64,000 bases of DNA, taken from an uncultured bacterium. Its GTDB lineage: Bacteria > Pseudomonadota > Gammaproteobacteria > Burkholderiales > Burkholderiaceae_C. Under the pieces are notes generated by a model. That model saw only the letters and a program-made list of their open reading frames with translations, was not told the DNA's origin and searched no databases. Positions within the stretch are counted from its first letter, which is position 1, and every line of letters starts with the position of its first letter. Where the stretch lies: the NCBI GenBank assembly GCA_903928495.1, contig CAIYQZ010000050.1, positions 1 through 64,000 of the forward strand. Reading direction: 5' to 3'. This document shows, piece after piece, positions 1 to 9,452 of this stretch. A program made the translations under genes and the position numbers.

Positions 1-47
1 TCGAGCCGGGCACGAAAGAAATCTTCGGTGGCAGGGCAAGCGAACAT
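1..47 (-). CDS. IS5/IS1182-type transposase, N-terminal fragment cut by window edge
   Basis: Only the first fifteen codons lie in the window. Read leftwards from an ATG at 47 they give MFACPATEDFFRARL. From memory, the stretch DFFRARL followed by D matches the start of a common proteobacterial IS5/IS1182-type DDE transposase (DUF772-type N-terminus). A GGGAG ribosome site lies about 7 nt upstream. The element's end should fall between this start and the lytic transglycosylase stop at 194, but I could not fix the terminal inverted repeat or target duplication. The call depends on a very short match. Confidence 0.55.
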   Translation of the reverse strand, partial: MFACPATEDFFRARL

Positions 48-133
48 GCGCAAACTCCCAGAAATCAGCTTGAATACACCAATAATCTGAGAGATATTTT
101 ACCGGAATCAGCCGAAATATCGTTATGAATCAA

Positions 134-151
134 TGATTTATCAATAAATCA
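134..151. repeat. 18-bp palindrome between transposase start and lytic transglycosylase
   Basis: TGATTTAT and ATAAATCA are perfect 8-bp arms around a CA spacer. It lies in the AT-rich 146-bp gap between the transposase start and the next gene's stop. It may be part of the insertion sequence end or an operator for the transposase; nothing decides between them. Confidence 0.4.
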
Positions 152-193
152 GGGCCGACTAATTGGGGGCGAGAGCCCTGCGATGGATGCGTT

Positions 194-823
194 TCACGAA
201 CCGCTGTAGCCCCATTTTCGGGCGGCGGCGAGCACTGCGTTGGGGTACTCTGCACGCCCGCGACTTCCGTTGTAGCGCCCCAGGGCCATGAAAAGATTGC
301 CGTTCTCACGGTCCAGGTAGTGCCGCAGAATCACGCAGCCAAACCGAAGGTTGGTTTGCATGTGGAACAGCTTGGACGCATCTCCATCTCCGATCAAGCG
401 GGACCAGAACGGCATGATCTGCATGTACCCCCTGGCTCCCACGACTGACACAGCAAACTTGCGAAACGCACTCTCCACCTGCACCAAGCCGAGCACCAGT
501 TGTGCATCCAGCCCTGCTCGGCGGGCCTCGTACCAGACGGTTTGCAGGAACTCGGTGCGGTCTTGCAGTTCGGTTTTGTACCTTCGCAGTTGGTCGTTCT
601 TTTCTGTCAGCCAACGCAGATAGGCCAGTCGGGCCGCCGTGTCGGCAAACTCGGGAACCGGCGGCGAGCTCTTGGCAATGGCAGCACTCAAAGCGCCGCG
701 GACCGAATCTGCCAGCGGCTCTTCGAGTTGCCCCCCGGCCCTGGCTTCAACAATATATAGTGAAGAAATGAATACAGATAAGCGGTAGAGGCATTTTCTG
801 CGTGAAATTTCACCCGCACTCAT
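194..823 (-). CDS. Lytic transglycosylase (SLT domain), exported
   Basis: Cleaves the MurNAc-GlcNAc bond of peptidoglycan in the periplasm. The protein has 209 residues. Residues 1-29 form a signal peptide: basic RRK at 8-10, hydrophobic core at about 15-25, ARA cleavage site before GG at 30. The SLT domain has the catalytic Glu at about 117 (QVES) followed by [12 protein letters not shown], and later [10 protein letters not shown]. The start at 823 is chosen because its ATG overlaps the proS stop as ATGA, implying translational coupling; a longer reading frame to 973 lies inside proS and is not used. Oddity: the hydrophobic core of the signal peptide (codons spanning about 749-793) is encoded by a copy of the dispersed repeat, so the native signal sequence seems to have been replaced or rewritten. 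Confidence 0.87.
   Translation of the reverse strand: MSAGEISRRKCLYRLSVFISSLYIVEARAGGQLEEPLADSVRGALSAAIAKSSPPVPEFADTAARLAYLRWLTEKNDQLRRYKTELQDRTEFLQTVWYEARRAGLDAQLVLGLVQVESAFRKFAVSVVGARGYMQIMPFWSRLIGDGDASKLFHMQTNLRFGCVILRHYLDRENGNLFMALGRYNGSRGRAEYPNAVLAAARKWGYSGS
752..798 (+). repeat. Dispersed ~45-bp repeat, copy A (inside lytic transglycosylase 5' end)
   Basis: Contains ATAGTGAAG at one end, AATACAG in the middle and AGCGGTAGAGGC at the other, the GCGGTAG subfamily. It lies wholly within a coding region and is read antisense as [14 protein letters not shown] of the signal peptide. Confidence 0.8.
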
Positions 824-2565
824 GCGCCCAAACGCTCTTTCAACATCGCCAGCACATCGCCTACAGCCACTTTGCTGGCGGCGGTATCGCGACGGTGCTG
901 GTATTCCACCAAACCGTCTTTCAAACCCCGGTCTCCGATGGTGACGCGGTGTGGCACGCCAATCAACTCCCAATCGGCAAACATGGCGCCGGGGCGTTCA
1001 TTGCGGTCATCCAGGATCACGTCGACACCAAGCGCCATCAGTTCGGCGTACAGCCGCTCAGATGTGGCCTTAACGTCTGCACTGCGGTCGGCACCGATGG
1101 GGCACACCACCACGGTGAACGGAGCCAAGGCATCGGGCCAGATGATGCCGCGCTCGTCATGGTTCTGTTCAATGGCTGCGGCCGGGAGGCGGGTGATGCC
1201 AATGCCGTAGCAGCCCATTTCAAAATGGGCGGGTTTGCCGTCCTCGCCCAGGAAAGTGGCATTCATGGCCTTGCTGTATTTGGTGCCGAGGTAGAACACA
1301 TGGCCCACCTCAATGCCGCGCTCGATGGCCAATACGCCCTGGCCATCGGGTGACAGATCGCCTTCGACCACGTTGCGGAGGTCAGCCACCAGTTCAGGTT
1401 CAGGCAAGTCACGGCCCCAGTTGACGCCACGAATGTGGAAATCAGCCTCGTTGGCCCCACAGATCCAGTCGGCCATCACAGTCACCTCGCGGTCCACCAC
1501 CAGGCCCACTGGCTTCTTCAGGTTCAAAGGGCCCAGGTAGCCGGGTTTGCAGCCGAAGTATTCTTCGATCTCGGGCACCGTGGCAAAACGGTAGCCGGCT
1601 GCGAAGGGGGCCAGCTTGCCCACCTTCACTTCGTTCATGTCGTGGTCGCCACGCAGCAAGAGCAGCCACACCTTGACCTGGCTGACGTTGCCTTGGTCGT
1701 CGGTGGCCTCGGTGGCCAGCACCAGCGATTTGACCGTGCGCTGCAAGGGCAAACCCAGCAACTCGGCCACATCGGCACAAGTGCTTTTGCCAGGTGTGGG
1801 CACTTTCTCCATCGACTCAGCTGCCGCACTGCGGGTACCTGCTGGGGACAGCGCCTCGGCTTTTTCGATGTTGGCAGCGTATTGGCTAGCGGGGCAGTAG
1901 ACGATGGCGTCCTCACCCGTGGCAGCAATCACCTGGAACTCTTCGCTGAGGTCCCCGCCGATGGCGCCACTGTCTGCAGCGACAGCTCGGTAGGTCAGGC
2001 CGAAGCGGTCAAAAATACGGCGATAGGCTTGGGCCATCACCTGATAGCTGGCCTTGGCGCTGACTTGGTCACGGTCAAAGCTGTAGGCATCTTTCATGAT
2101 GAATTCGCGACCACGCATCAGGCCAAAGCGTGGGCGCCGCTCATCGCGGAACTTGGTCTGAATTTGATAGAAATTTTTGGGCAGCTGTTTGTAGCTGCGC
2201 AGGTCCTGACGGGCGATATCGGTCACCACCTCTTCGCTGGTGGGCTGGACGACGAAATCCCGCTGGTGGCGGTCGGTGATGCGCAGCAGTTCGGGCCCCA
2301 TCTTGTCAAAGCGCCCGGTTTCCTGCCAGTACTCGGCGGGCTGGATCACGGGCATCGTCAACTCCACCGCACCCGCACGGTTCATTTCCTCGCGAACAAT
2401 GGCCTCCACCTTGTGGATGACGCGCAGCCCCATCGGCATGTACGCGTAGATGCCAGCGCCCAGCTTTTTGATCATGCCCGCACGGGTCATGAGCTGGTGG
2501 CTGACCACCTCGGCATCGGCTGGCGCTTCTTTGAGGGTGGAAATGAAGAACTGAGAGGCTTTCAT
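820..2565 (-). CDS. proS: Prolyl-tRNA synthetase
   Basis: Charges tRNA-Pro with proline in the cytoplasm. At 581 residues it has the bacterial-type ProS layout. The class II catalytic core starts at [15 protein letters not shown], and motif 2 runs [17 protein letters not shown] at about 140-157. A YbaK-like editing insertion spans roughly 225-400, where the family hydrolyses mischarged Ala-tRNA. Motif 3 lies near GCYGIGITR, followed by a C-terminal anticodon-binding domain (about 475-575). Its stop overlaps the ATG of the lytic transglycosylase, so both are probably one transcript. rppH is divergent across a 167-bp gap that must hold both promoters. Confidence 0.97.
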   Translation of the reverse strand: MKASQFFISTLKEAPADAEVVSHQLMTRAGMIKKLGAGIYAYMPMGLRVIHKVEAIVREEMNRAGAVELTMPVIQPAEYWQETGRFDKMGPELLRITDRHQRDFVVQPTSEEVVTDIARQDLRSYKQLPKNFYQIQTKFRDERRPRFGLMRGREFIMKDAYSFDRDQVSAKASYQVMAQAYRRIFDRFGLTYRAVAADSGAIGGDLSEEFQVIAATGEDAIVYCPASQYAANIEKAEALSPAGTRSAAAESMEKVPTPGKSTCADVAELLGLPLQRTVKSLVLATEATDDQGNVSQVKVWLLLLRGDHDMNEVKVGKLAPFAAGYRFATVPEIEEYFGCKPGYLGPLNLKKPVGLVVDREVTVMADWICGANEADFHIRGVNWGRDLPEPELVADLRNVVEGDLSPDGQGVLAIERGIEVGHVFYLGTKYSKAMNATFLGEDGKPAHFEMGCYGIGITRLPAAAIEQNHDERGIIWPDALAPFTVVVCPIGADRSADVKATSERLYAELMALGVDVILDDRNERPGAMFADWELIGVPHRVTIGDRGLKDGLVEYQHRRDTAASKVAVGDVLAMLKERLGA

Positions 2566-2732
2566 GGCGTGCGCAGCGGCCCCTTGCGAAGCCGGTTGAT
2601 AAAAATCAGATCAGGGAAAACGAGAAGAAGAGGCGCGAACTGTCATCATCACCATCCCAAAAGCCGCGAAAAGCCACCCAGGCTGATCACTGGGATGCAT
2701 AATGACTTCAGTTTAAAAATTTGGGGTTGATT

Positions 2733-3368
2733 ATGCTTGACAGGGACGGCTTCAGGCCGAACGTCGGCATCATTCTGCTCAACCAGAAGAACCAAGTGTT
2801 CTGGGGCAAGCGCATACGCACCCACTCTTGGCAGTTTCCACAAGGCGGCATAGACCGTGGCGAGACACCGGAACAGGCCATGTTCCGGGAACTGCATGAG
2901 GAGGTGGGCCTGCGCCCCGAGCATGTGAATGTGGTGGCCCGCACGCGGGACTGGTTGCGCTATGAAGTGCCGGATCGCTACATCCGCAAAGACGCGCGAG
3001 GCCACTATAAGGGCCAGAAACAAATCTGGTTCCTGCTCCGCCTCGTGGGCCACGACTGGGATTTGAACCTGCGCGCCACCAACCACCCTGAGTTTGACGC
3101 ATGGCGTTGGAATGACTATTGGGTGCCACTGGAGGTGGTGGTGGAATTCAAGCGCGGTGTGTATGAAATGGCATTGACCGAGCTGGCAAGGTATCTGCCC
3201 CGCACCGATACGCGCAACCGGTATTTGCGCACCGGACTTCGCCACCGTGACTCAGGAACGGACAACGAACATGTCCACGAGCGGGAGATGTTTGTCTCGA
3301 TGATGCCCCCCCCGGGGATGGAATTGCCGCCTGGCGCAAGCTTCGACCCCAATCCTCAACAGGGTTGA
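2733..3368 (+). CDS. rppH: RNA 5'-pyrophosphohydrolase, Nudix family
   Basis: Removes pyrophosphate from 5'-triphosphate mRNA to start decay. The protein has 211 residues. The Nudix box is at 38-60 ([11 protein letters not shown]...RELHEEVGL), preceded by the RppH-typical [10 protein letters not shown]. The ATG at 2733 ([14 protein letters not shown]) fits homologues; the frame also opens with a TTG at 2721 that I reject. A CATAAT hexamer at 2698-2703 could be the -10 box, but no good -35 precedes it. The last ~50 residues ([15 protein letters not shown] region) are low-complexity and proline-rich, a usual extension in this group. It converges on proB, with about 20 bp between the stops. Confidence 0.94.
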   Translation: MLDRDGFRPNVGIILLNQKNQVFWGKRIRTHSWQFPQGGIDRGETPEQAMFRELHEEVGLRPEHVNVVARTRDWLRYEVPDRYIRKDARGHYKGQKQIWFLLRLVGHDWDLNLRATNHPEFDAWRWNDYWVPLEVVVEFKRGVYEMALTELARYLPRTDTRNRYLRTGLRHRDSGTDNEHVHEREMFVSMMPPPGMELPPGASFDPNPQQG

Positions 3369-3388
3369 GGCGTGCCTGGCGCAGTGCC

Positions 3389-4537
3389 TCAGTGTTCAGG
3401 CGCGCGTGTCAGCACAAGATTGGTGCGGTGGACCATTTCTGTTTCAGCCACATAACCCAGCAACCGCTCGAATTCAGACGACGGTTTGCGGCACAACAGC
3501 CGGGCCTCAGCGCTGGCATAGTTGGCAAGCCCACGGGCAATTTCCTGGCCTGACGGCGCACGGATGGCAATCACGTCACCCCTGGAGAATTCACCCTCCA
3601 CGCTCAGCATGCCAATGGGCAACAGGCTCTTGCCCTCGTCAAGCAGCTTGAGCACAGCGCCATCGTCCACAGTGACCGATCCGCGCATTTGCAGGTGGTC
3701 GGCCATCCAGCGCTTGCGTGCCTGGTTTTTGGGCGTCTGCGCCAAGAGCCAGGTACCGATGGGCTCTCCCTGAGCCAGCCGCAGCAGCACATCGGGCTCA
3801 CGGCCCCAGGCAATCAATGTAGACGCGCCCGAACCTGCGGCCCGCTTGGCGGCCAGAATTTTGGTGATCATCCCGCCCTTGCCGATGCCGCTGCCCGCGC
3901 CACCCGCCATGCGCTCCAGCTCGGGATCGCCTGCTCGTGCGGCGTGGACAAACGTGGCAGCCGGATCGCGCCGTGGGTCTGCGGTGAACAGGCCTTTCTG
4001 GTCGGTGAGGATGATCAACACATCCGCCTCCACCAGGTTGGCAACCAAGGCACCCAGGGTGTCGTTGTCGCCAAACTTGATTTCGTCATTGACGACGGTG
4101 TCGTTCTCGTTGATGACGGGCACCACACCAAGCTGCAACAAGGCCAACAGGGTGGAACGTGCGTTGAGGTAGCGCTCGCGGTCGGCAAGATCAGCGTGGG
4201 TCAGCAGCACCTGTGCGCTGCCAATCTGGCTTTCGCGGAGCTTGGTCTCGTACATCTGGACCAAGCCCATTTGCCCCACGGCAGCTGCTGCCTGTAACTC
4301 ATGGATTTCCTTGGGGCGCACAGACCAGCCGAGCCGCTTCATCCCCTCGGCCACGGCACCGCTGCTGACCATGATGACCTCACGCCCCTGCTTGACGAGA
4401 GCTGCCAATTGCTCGCACCAATGGCCGATCGCCACTTCGTCAAGCCCGCGCCCCTCGTTGGTCACCAAACTGGAGCCCACTTTGACAACGATGCGGCCGG
4501 CCTGTTGCAACAATGCTGGATCTTGAGTGAATTTCAT
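3389..4537 (-). CDS. proB: Glutamate 5-kinase
   Basis: First step of proline synthesis: ATP-dependent phosphorylation of L-glutamate. The 382 residues comprise an amino-acid-kinase domain (about 1-265; [14 protein letters not shown] near the start, [30 protein letters not shown] for substrate binding) and a C-terminal PUA domain (about 280-370). That is the long ProB form, in which the PUA domain modulates proline feedback. It follows obgE in the same direction after about 50 bp that contain repeat copy B. Obg followed by ProB is the usual betaproteobacterial order. Confidence 0.96.
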   Translation of the reverse strand: MKFTQDPALLQQAGRIVVKVGSSLVTNEGRGLDEVAIGHWCEQLAALVKQGREVIMVSSGAVAEGMKRLGWSVRPKEIHELQAAAAVGQMGLVQMYETKLRESQIGSAQVLLTHADLADRERYLNARSTLLALLQLGVVPVINENDTVVNDEIKFGDNDTLGALVANLVEADVLIILTDQKGLFTADPRRDPAATFVHAARAGDPELERMAGGAGSGIGKGGMITKILAAKRAAGSGASTLIAWGREPDVLLRLAQGEPIGTWLLAQTPKNQARKRWMADHLQMRGSVTVDDGAVLKLLDEGKSLLPIGMLSVEGEFSRGDVIAIRAPSGQEIARGLANYASAEARLLCRKPSSEFERLLGYVAETEMVHRTNLVLTRAPEH

Positions 4538-4540
4538 AAT

Positions 4541-4587
4541 AAAAAGCCAGTCTACCGCTTCACTGCATTCAATACTTCACTATATTA
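4541..4587 (-). repeat. Dispersed ~45-bp repeat, copy B (obgE-proB gap)
   Basis: Read on the minus strand it starts ATAGTGAAG right after the obgE TAA and ends AAGCGGTAGACTGGC. It belongs to the GCGGTAG subfamily and fills the whole obgE-proB gap. The element edge touches the obgE stop codon. Confidence 0.8.
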
Positions 4588-4588
4588 A

Positions 4589-5647
4589 TTAATTGACAAA
4601 ACGAGGATCCACATCCACTTCCGGCAACATGGCTCTCTGGGTTTTTGCCACGTGCTCGTACACGGCCTGCACCAAACGCTCGCAGCCCTCGCGGGTGAGT
4701 GCCGAAATCTCGAACACCTGGCCTTTGTGGCGGTAGCGCTTCACAAAGTCCTTCACCAACGCATCGCGCTTCTCTGCCGGCACCATGTCCAGCTTGTTGA
4801 GCACCAGCCAACGGGGCTTGTCGTGCAGGGCTTTGTCGTATTTCTTGAGTTCCTTCACGATGGCCTTCGCCTGCGCCACAGGGTCCACAGACTCATCGAA
4901 TGGAGCCACGTCCACCAGGTGCAACAACAAGTGGGTGCGTTGCAGGTGTCGCAGAAATTGATGGCCCAAGCCAGCGCCCTCGGCCGCGCCCTCGATCAGG
5001 CCTGGCACATCAGCGACCACAAAACTCTTCTCCGGCCCCACACGAACCACGCCCAGGTTGGGGTGCAGAGTGGTGAACGGGTAATCCGCAATTTTGGGGC
5101 GCGCATTGGAGATGGCTGAAATGAGGGTGGATTTGCCGGCATTGGGCATGCCCAGCAATCCCACATCGGCCAGCACCTTCAACTCCAGTTTCAACTCCTT
5201 GCGCTCTCCTGGCCAGCCAGGGGTTTTCTGGCGGGGTGCGCGGTTGATGGAGCTTTTGTAGTGCATGTTGCCAAAGCCACCATCCCCCCCTTTGGCCAGC
5301 ATGATCTGCTCGCCAGGCACCAGCAGTTCGTGCAGCACCTCTCCGGTTGCAGCATCCATCACGATGGTACCCACGGGCAGCTTCAGGGTGATGTCATCCC
5401 CCTTGACGCCGAACATGTCGGAACCCTTGCCGTGCTCGCCTTTTCTGGCTTCGTAGCGGCGGGAGTAACGGTAGTCCACCAGTGTGTTCAGGTTCGGATC
5501 TGCGACGGCGTAGATGTGGCCCCCACGGCCACCGTCGCCGCCATCCGGACCGCCAAATTCTTTGTATTTTTCGTGACGGAACGATGCGCAACCATTGCCC
5601 CCGTCTCCGGCAAAGATGTCAATGTAGGCTTCGTCAACGAACTTCAT
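4589..5647 (-). CDS. obgE: GTPase Obg/CgtA
   Basis: Ribosome-associated GTPase for 50S subunit maturation and stress control. The 352 residues begin with the glycine-rich Obg fold ([19 protein letters not shown], then [12 protein letters not shown]). The G domain follows: G1 GMPNAGKST at about 166, switch and G3 [17 protein letters not shown]4 NKLD. No C-terminal OCT domain is present, as is usual in Proteobacteria. It lies downstream of rpmA behind an intrinsic terminator, so its expression depends on readthrough or its own promoter. The TAA stop is at the edge of repeat copy B. Confidence 0.97.
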   Translation of the reverse strand: MKFVDEAYIDIFAGDGGNGCASFRHEKYKEFGGPDGGDGGRGGHIYAVADPNLNTLVDYRYSRRYEARKGEHGKGSDMFGVKGDDITLKLPVGTIVMDAATGEVLHELLVPGEQIMLAKGGDGGFGNMHYKSSINRAPRQKTPGWPGERKELKLELKVLADVGLLGMPNAGKSTLISAISNARPKIADYPFTTLHPNLGVVRVGPEKSFVVADVPGLIEGAAEGAGLGHQFLRHLQRTHLLLHLVDVAPFDESVDPVAQAKAIVKELKKYDKALHDKPRWLVLNKLDMVPAEKRDALVKDFVKRYRHKGQVFEISALTREGCERLVQAVYEHVAKTQRAMLPEVDVDPRFVN

Positions 5648-5674
5648 GGCGGTCTCTTAAAAAGTCTTCACCAG

Positions 5675-5702
5675 CAAAAAAGGCCCGCAAGCGGGCCTTT
5701 GA
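5675..5702 (-). terminator. Intrinsic terminator after rplU-rpmA
   Basis: A perfect 10-bp stem (AAAGGCCCGC / GCGGGCCTTT) with a 2-nt spacer, followed on the minus strand by TTTTTT. It sits between the rpmA stop and the obgE start and should separate ribosomal protein output from obgE-proB. Confidence 0.9.
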
Positions 5703-5721
5703 CCGGATACAAACGAGTTGC

Positions 5722-5979
5722 TCAGGCTGGGATGATGCTGACCACGTGGCGGTTCAACTCGCCCTTGATGGCGAAATTGACATGGCCATCGACCGTGGCA
5801 AACAGGGTGTGGTCTTTACCCATGCCGACATTGTTGCCTGCGTGGAAGCGCGTGCCGCGCTGACGCACGATGATGGAACCGGCAGACACTGCCTCGCCAC
5901 CAAATGCTTTGACGCCGAGCATTTTTGGCTTGGAGTCACGACCGTTTCGCGTGGAGCCGCCGCCTTTTTTCTGTGCCAT
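5722..5979 (-). CDS. rpmA: 50S ribosomal protein L27
   Basis: Component of the large ribosomal subunit near the peptidyl transferase centre. The 85 residues start [16 protein letters not shown]; the flexible basic N-terminus reaches the P-site tRNA in known structures. The signature [19 protein letters not shown] is present. It is 13 bp downstream of rplU in the same operon and is followed by a strong terminator. Confidence 0.98.
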   Translation of the reverse strand: MAQKKGGGSTRNGRDSKPKMLGVKAFGGEAVSAGSIIVRQRGTRFHAGNNVGMGKDHTLFATVDGHVNFAIKGELNRHVVSIIPA

Positions 5980-5992
5980 TTTTCGTTACCCC

Positions 5993-6304
5993 TTAAGCAG
6001 CGATCGATGCGATCTGCAGTTCGGTGAAATTCTGACGGTGCCCTTGGCGCTTTTGGTAGTGCTTGCGACGGCGCATCTTGAAGATGTGCACTTTGTCGTG
6101 GCGACCATGCGCCAACACCGTGACCGTCACAGATGCGCCGGATACCAGGGGCGTGCCAACCTTGATCTCGCTGCCGTTGCCAACAGCCAAAACCTGATCG
6201 ATCACGATTTCCTGGCCCACATCCGCAGCAATCTGTTCTACTTTAATTTTTTCGCCAGCAGCAACTCTGTATTGCTTGCCACCGGTTTTTATGACCGCGT
6301 ACAT
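5993..6304 (-). CDS. rplU: 50S ribosomal protein L21
   Basis: Large-subunit protein binding 23S rRNA. The 103 residues start [19 protein letters not shown] and include the C-terminal [14 protein letters not shown] basic segment typical of L21. The ATG at 6304 has an AGAGG ribosome site 5-6 nt upstream; a longer frame to 6382 has no homology and overlaps the promoter. First gene of rplU-rpmA. Confidence 0.97.
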   Translation of the reverse strand: MYAVIKTGGKQYRVAAGEKIKVEQIAADVGQEIVIDQVLAVGNGSEIKVGTPLVSGASVTVTVLAHGRHDKVHIFKMRRRKHYQKRQGHRQNFTELQIASIAA

Positions 6305-6353
6305 ATGAACCTCTATCAGTGATATCGGCGGACGAATTTCCACCGAACCCCAG

Positions 6354-6362
6354 ATTTTAGCA
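6354..6362 (-). promoter_or_regulatory. Probable extended -10 promoter of rplU-rpmA
   Basis: On the minus strand TGC directly precedes TAAAAT (6359-6354), an extended -10 box, about 50 bp upstream of the rplU ATG. Candidate -35 elements around 6377-6384 (TGAACA or TTGTGA) are weak, which is usual for extended -10 promoters. Confidence 0.5.
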
Positions 6363-6437
6363 TGTGTGCACGCGCTGTTCACAACCCGTGGTTTCGCAGC
6401 AAGGAGGTGCGTGCACCGAGTGCCTCCGCACGGTTTT

Positions 6438-6443
6438 TATAAT
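6438..6443 (+). promoter_or_regulatory. Consensus -10 hexamer upstream of ispB
   Basis: A perfect TATAAT stands about 26 bp before the TTG start candidate of ispB. No convincing -35 lies 16-18 bp upstream. If real, it excludes the far-upstream ATG at 6364 as the ispB start. Confidence 0.4.
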
Positions 6444-6468
6444 CGCATCACAACTGCCGTCTGTTCAC

Positions 6469-7452
6469 TTGACTTCCACACCTACCCCACCCCAATCCCC
6501 CCTGGCCTGGGTCGCGTCAGACATGGCTGCCGTTGACCGCGTCATTGCTGCCAAACTCAGCACTGGGGTGCCTTTGGTGGGCCAAGTCTGCGAATACATC
6601 ATCTCCGCCGGGGGAAAACGGTTGCGCCCAGCGCTTCTGCTGCTGGTCAGCGGAGCTCTGGGGCATGTGCACGAAAACCGATACACCTTGGCTGCAGTGG
6701 TGGAGTTCATCCACACTGCAACGTTGCTGCACGACGATGTGGTGGATGAGTCCACCTTGCGCAGAGGGCGAGACACGGCTAACGAACTGTTCGGCAACGC
6801 TGCCAGCGTGCTGGTCGGAGATTTTCTCTACTCGCGCGCTTTCCAGATGATGGTTGAAGTCGGACACATGAGGGTGATGGAAGTGCTTGCGGAAGCCACC
6901 AATGTGATTGCCGAAGGAGAAGTGCAGCAATTGGTCAATATGCGCGATGCTGGTCTGACCGAGGCCAGTTACCTGCATGTGATCCGATCAAAAACAGCCA
7001 AGCTGTTTGAAGCCAGTGCGAGGCTGGCAGCCATCGCATCGGGTCAGACTCCAGCCATCGAGGCGGCGTGTGCCAACTACGGTCAGGCACTGGGGACCGC
7101 GTTTCAGGTCATTGACGATGTGCTGGACTACGAGGGCAGTTCGGGCTCTTTAGGAAAAAATCTGGGTGACGACTTGCGTGAGGGCAAGGTCACCTTGCCC
7201 ATGATCCACGCACTTCAACAGGCCAATGAGGAGCAGCGGCTGTTGCTCAAGGCAGCCATTGAAGAACCGTTGAAAGCCAACTTGGATGACGTACTGGCCG
7301 TGATCCGCCAGACGGGAGCGATCGAATCCAGTCGCTCTGCCGCTTGGCAGGAAGCGCAGCGGGCAATAGACGCGTTGACGCCCTTGCCCGACAACCACTT
7401 CAAGACCGGATTGATAGAATTGGCAGCATCGCTACAGGGTCGGCAAGCGTGA
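6469..7452 (+). CDS. ispB: Octaprenyl diphosphate synthase
   Basis: Chain elongation of isoprenyl diphosphate to make the ubiquinone side chain. It has both aspartate-rich motifs of trans-prenyltransferases: the first in LLHDDVVDESTLRRG, the second in QVIDDVLDYEG, plus GGKRLRPALLLL. The start is uncertain. The frame opens at ATG 6364, but residues from there are Cys-rich and unlike the family and lie upstream of a TATAAT box. TTG 6469 keeps the full family N-terminus, and ATG 6523 (MAAVDRVIAAKL) is the next option. No start has a good ribosome site. The gene is divergent from rplU, the standard betaproteobacterial arrangement, and tRNA-Pro follows after 15 bp. Confidence 0.9.
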   Translation: MTSTPTPPQSPLAWVASDMAAVDRVIAAKLSTGVPLVGQVCEYIISAGGKRLRPALLLLVSGALGHVHENRYTLAAVVEFIHTATLLHDDVVDESTLRRGRDTANELFGNAASVLVGDFLYSRAFQMMVEVGHMRVMEVLAEATNVIAEGEVQQLVNMRDAGLTEASYLHVIRSKTAKLFEASARLAAIASGQTPAIEAACANYGQALGTAFQVIDDVLDYEGSSGSLGKNLGDDLREGKVTLPMIHALQQANEEQRLLLKAAIEEPLKANLDDVLAVIRQTGAIESSRSAAWQEAQRAIDALTPLPDNHFKTGLIELAASLQGRQA

Positions 7453-7467
7453 CACCGCGTGTGCAAT

Positions 7468-7544
7468 CGGGGTGTAGCTTAGCCTGGTAGAGCGCTACGT
7501 TCGGGACGTAGAGGCCGGAGGTTCGAATCCTCTCACCCCGACCA
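7468..7544 (+). tRNA. tRNA-Pro (anticodon CGG)
   Basis: A 77-nt cloverleaf. Acceptor CGGGGTG pairs with CACCCCG, the D arm contains AGCTTAGCCTGGTAGAGC, the anticodon stem CTACG/CGTAG encloses loop TTCGGGA, the T loop is TTCGAAT, and discriminator A is followed by encoded CCA. It decodes CCG. It begins only 15 nt after the ispB stop, so it is probably transcribed with ispB or from a promoter inside it. Confidence 0.97.
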
Positions 7545-7556
7545 GCAAACGGGTCC

Positions 7557-7585
7557 AGGTGCCGTTTCAAACCCAACGTGCACCT
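7557..7585 (+). other. Imperfect hairpin after tRNA-Pro
   Basis: AGGTGCCGTT pairs with AACG-T-GCACCT (10 bp, one bulged T) around an 8-nt loop. There is no T-run after it, so it is a weak terminator at best and may serve in 3' processing. Confidence 0.35.
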
Positions 7586-7681
7586 CCAATGGTGGCAAAT
7601 TTCATACGTTGGCCCGCATTGCACCTGTGACTGGGCGCGCTTATGGCGCATGTGAACGCAATTGCGCTAGATTACGCGCTC

Positions 7682-9418
7682 ATGGCAGCCGCAGACACCC
7701 CCATCACCACGCCAACGTCCATGGCATTGCCTGGCCTGGGTCGCGCGCTCATTGCGGCAAGCAAGTTGGACCAAGCTACTGCGGAAGCTCTGTTTCGCAA
7801 GGCTCAAACCAACCGCACCAGTTTCATTGCTGAACTGACAGGCTCAGGATCGGTATCTGCCAGTGATCTGGCGCACGTGGTGTCGGCAGCATTTGGCGCA
7901 CCGCTCCTTGACCTCGATGCTGTTGATGTTCTCAAGTTGCCAAAGGATTTGCTTGACAGCAAATTTTGTGCGGAACACCGGGTGCTTGTGCTGGCCAAAA
8001 AGGCCAATCGCTTGACCATTGCCACTGCCGACCCTGGGGATCAACAGGTCGCTGAAAAAATCAAGTTCGCGTCCCAGATGGGCGTGGACTGGATCATTGC
8101 TGAGTACGACAAACTGCTGAAATTGGTCGAGCAGCAGACGACCTCGGTGTCCAAGGCCATGGACACCATCATCGGAGGGGACTTCGAGTTTGACGAGGAG
8201 GTCGTTGAATCGGCGGTGGTTGAGTCCAATGAAAAGGCAAATAACGATGTAGAAGACGCGCCAGTCGTCAAGTTCCTGCAAAAAATGCTGCTGGACGCAT
8301 TCAGCATGCGCGCCTCCGATCTGCACTTCGAACCCTACGAACACACGTATCGAGTGCGGTTTCGCGTGGACGGCGAACTGCGCGAAATTGCGTCCCCACC
8401 CGTAGCGATCAAGGAGAAACTGGCCTCGCGCATCAAGGTGATTTCGCGCATGGACATCTCCGAAAAGCGCATTCCCCAAGATGGTCGGATGAAGCTCAAG
8501 GTAGGACCAGACAAAGTCATCGACTTTCGCGTGAGCACGTTGCCCACGTTGTTTGGCGAGAAGATCGTGATCCGTATTCTGGACCCCAGCAGCGCCAAAC
8601 TCGGTATCGATGCACTGGGCTATGAGCCGGAAGAAAAAGAGAAGCTATTGACGGCCATTGGCCGCCCATACGGCATGGTGCTTGTCACAGGCCCAACCGG
8701 TTCAGGCAAAACCGTGTCGCTTTACACCTGCTTGAACCTGTTGAACAAGCCGGGAGTGAACATTTCCACGGCCGAGGATCCCTCCGAAATCAACTTGCCC
8801 GGGGTCAACCAGGTCAACGTGAACGACAAAGCAGGTCTGACCTTTGCCGCAGCACTGAAGTCGTTCCTGCGGCAGGACCCTGACATCATCATGGTGGGTG
8901 AGATTCGAGACTTGGAAACGGCTGACATCGCGATCAAGGCCGCGCAAACAGGCCACTTGGTGCTGTCCACATTGCACACCAACGACGCTCCCACCACACT
9001 GACACGCATGCTGAACATGGGCATTGCGCCGTTCAACATAGCATCCAGCGTGATCCTGATCACGGCACAGCGGCTGGCTAGACGGCTGTGCCCCCATTGC
9101 AAATTGCCTGCAGATGTGCCGGGCAAAGCCCTTGTTGATGCGGGCTTCAAACCCGATGAACTGGATGGGTCATGGACTCCCTATAAGCCGATTGGCTGCT
9201 CCGCATGCAACAACGGCTACAAAGGCCGGGTTGGTATTTACCAAGTCATGCCCATCACGGAAGAGATGCAACGCATCATTCTGGCGGGTGGCAGCGCCCT
9301 GGAAATCGCATCTCAATCGAGGCGTGAAGGGGTGAGGTCCTTGCGGCAGTCTGGCCTGCACAAAGTGAAGCTTGGGATCACATCTCTGGAAGAAGTGTTG
9401 GGTTGCACCAACGATTGA
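7682..9418 (+). CDS. pilB: Type IV pilus assembly ATPase PilB
   Basis: Cytoplasmic hexameric ATPase that powers pilus extension. At 578 residues it has an N-terminal MshEN-like region (ALPGLGRALIAASKLD), then the GspE/PilB core with SDLHFEPYEHTYRVRFR. Walker A GPTGSGKT is at about 337, the Asp box follows (FLRQDPDIIMVGEIRD), and the His box is TGHLVLSTLHTNDAP. The tetracysteine zinc site (CPHC at about 470, CSAC about 35 residues later) marks PilB rather than PilT. ATG 7682 (MAAADTPITTP) fits homologues; ATG 7643 is possible. pilC follows after 34 bp. Confidence 0.95.
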   Translation: MAAADTPITTPTSMALPGLGRALIAASKLDQATAEALFRKAQTNRTSFIAELTGSGSVSASDLAHVVSAAFGAPLLDLDAVDVLKLPKDLLDSKFCAEHRVLVLAKKANRLTIATADPGDQQVAEKIKFASQMGVDWIIAEYDKLLKLVEQQTTSVSKAMDTIIGGDFEFDEEVVESAVVESNEKANNDVEDAPVVKFLQKMLLDAFSMRASDLHFEPYEHTYRVRFRVDGELREIASPPVAIKEKLASRIKVISRMDISEKRIPQDGRMKLKVGPDKVIDFRVSTLPTLFGEKIVIRILDPSSAKLGIDALGYEPEEKEKLLTAIGRPYGMVLVTGPTGSGKTVSLYTCLNLLNKPGVNISTAEDPSEINLPGVNQVNVNDKAGLTFAAALKSFLRQDPDIIMVGEIRDLETADIAIKAAQTGHLVLSTLHTNDAPTTLTRMLNMGIAPFNIASSVILITAQRLARRLCPHCKLPADVPGKALVDAGFKPDELDGSWTPYKPIGCSACNNGYKGRVGIYQVMPITEEMQRIILAGGSALEIASQSRREGVRSLRQSGLHKVKLGITSLEEVLGCTND

Positions 9419-9452
9419 GGCACAGGGCACACCGCTCGAGCAAAGGCAACAC

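Noticed and set aside
1435-2730. 431-codon open frame antisense to proS
   Set aside because: Composition is His/Gln/Val-rich shadow sequence; proS on the other strand is complete with class II motifs.
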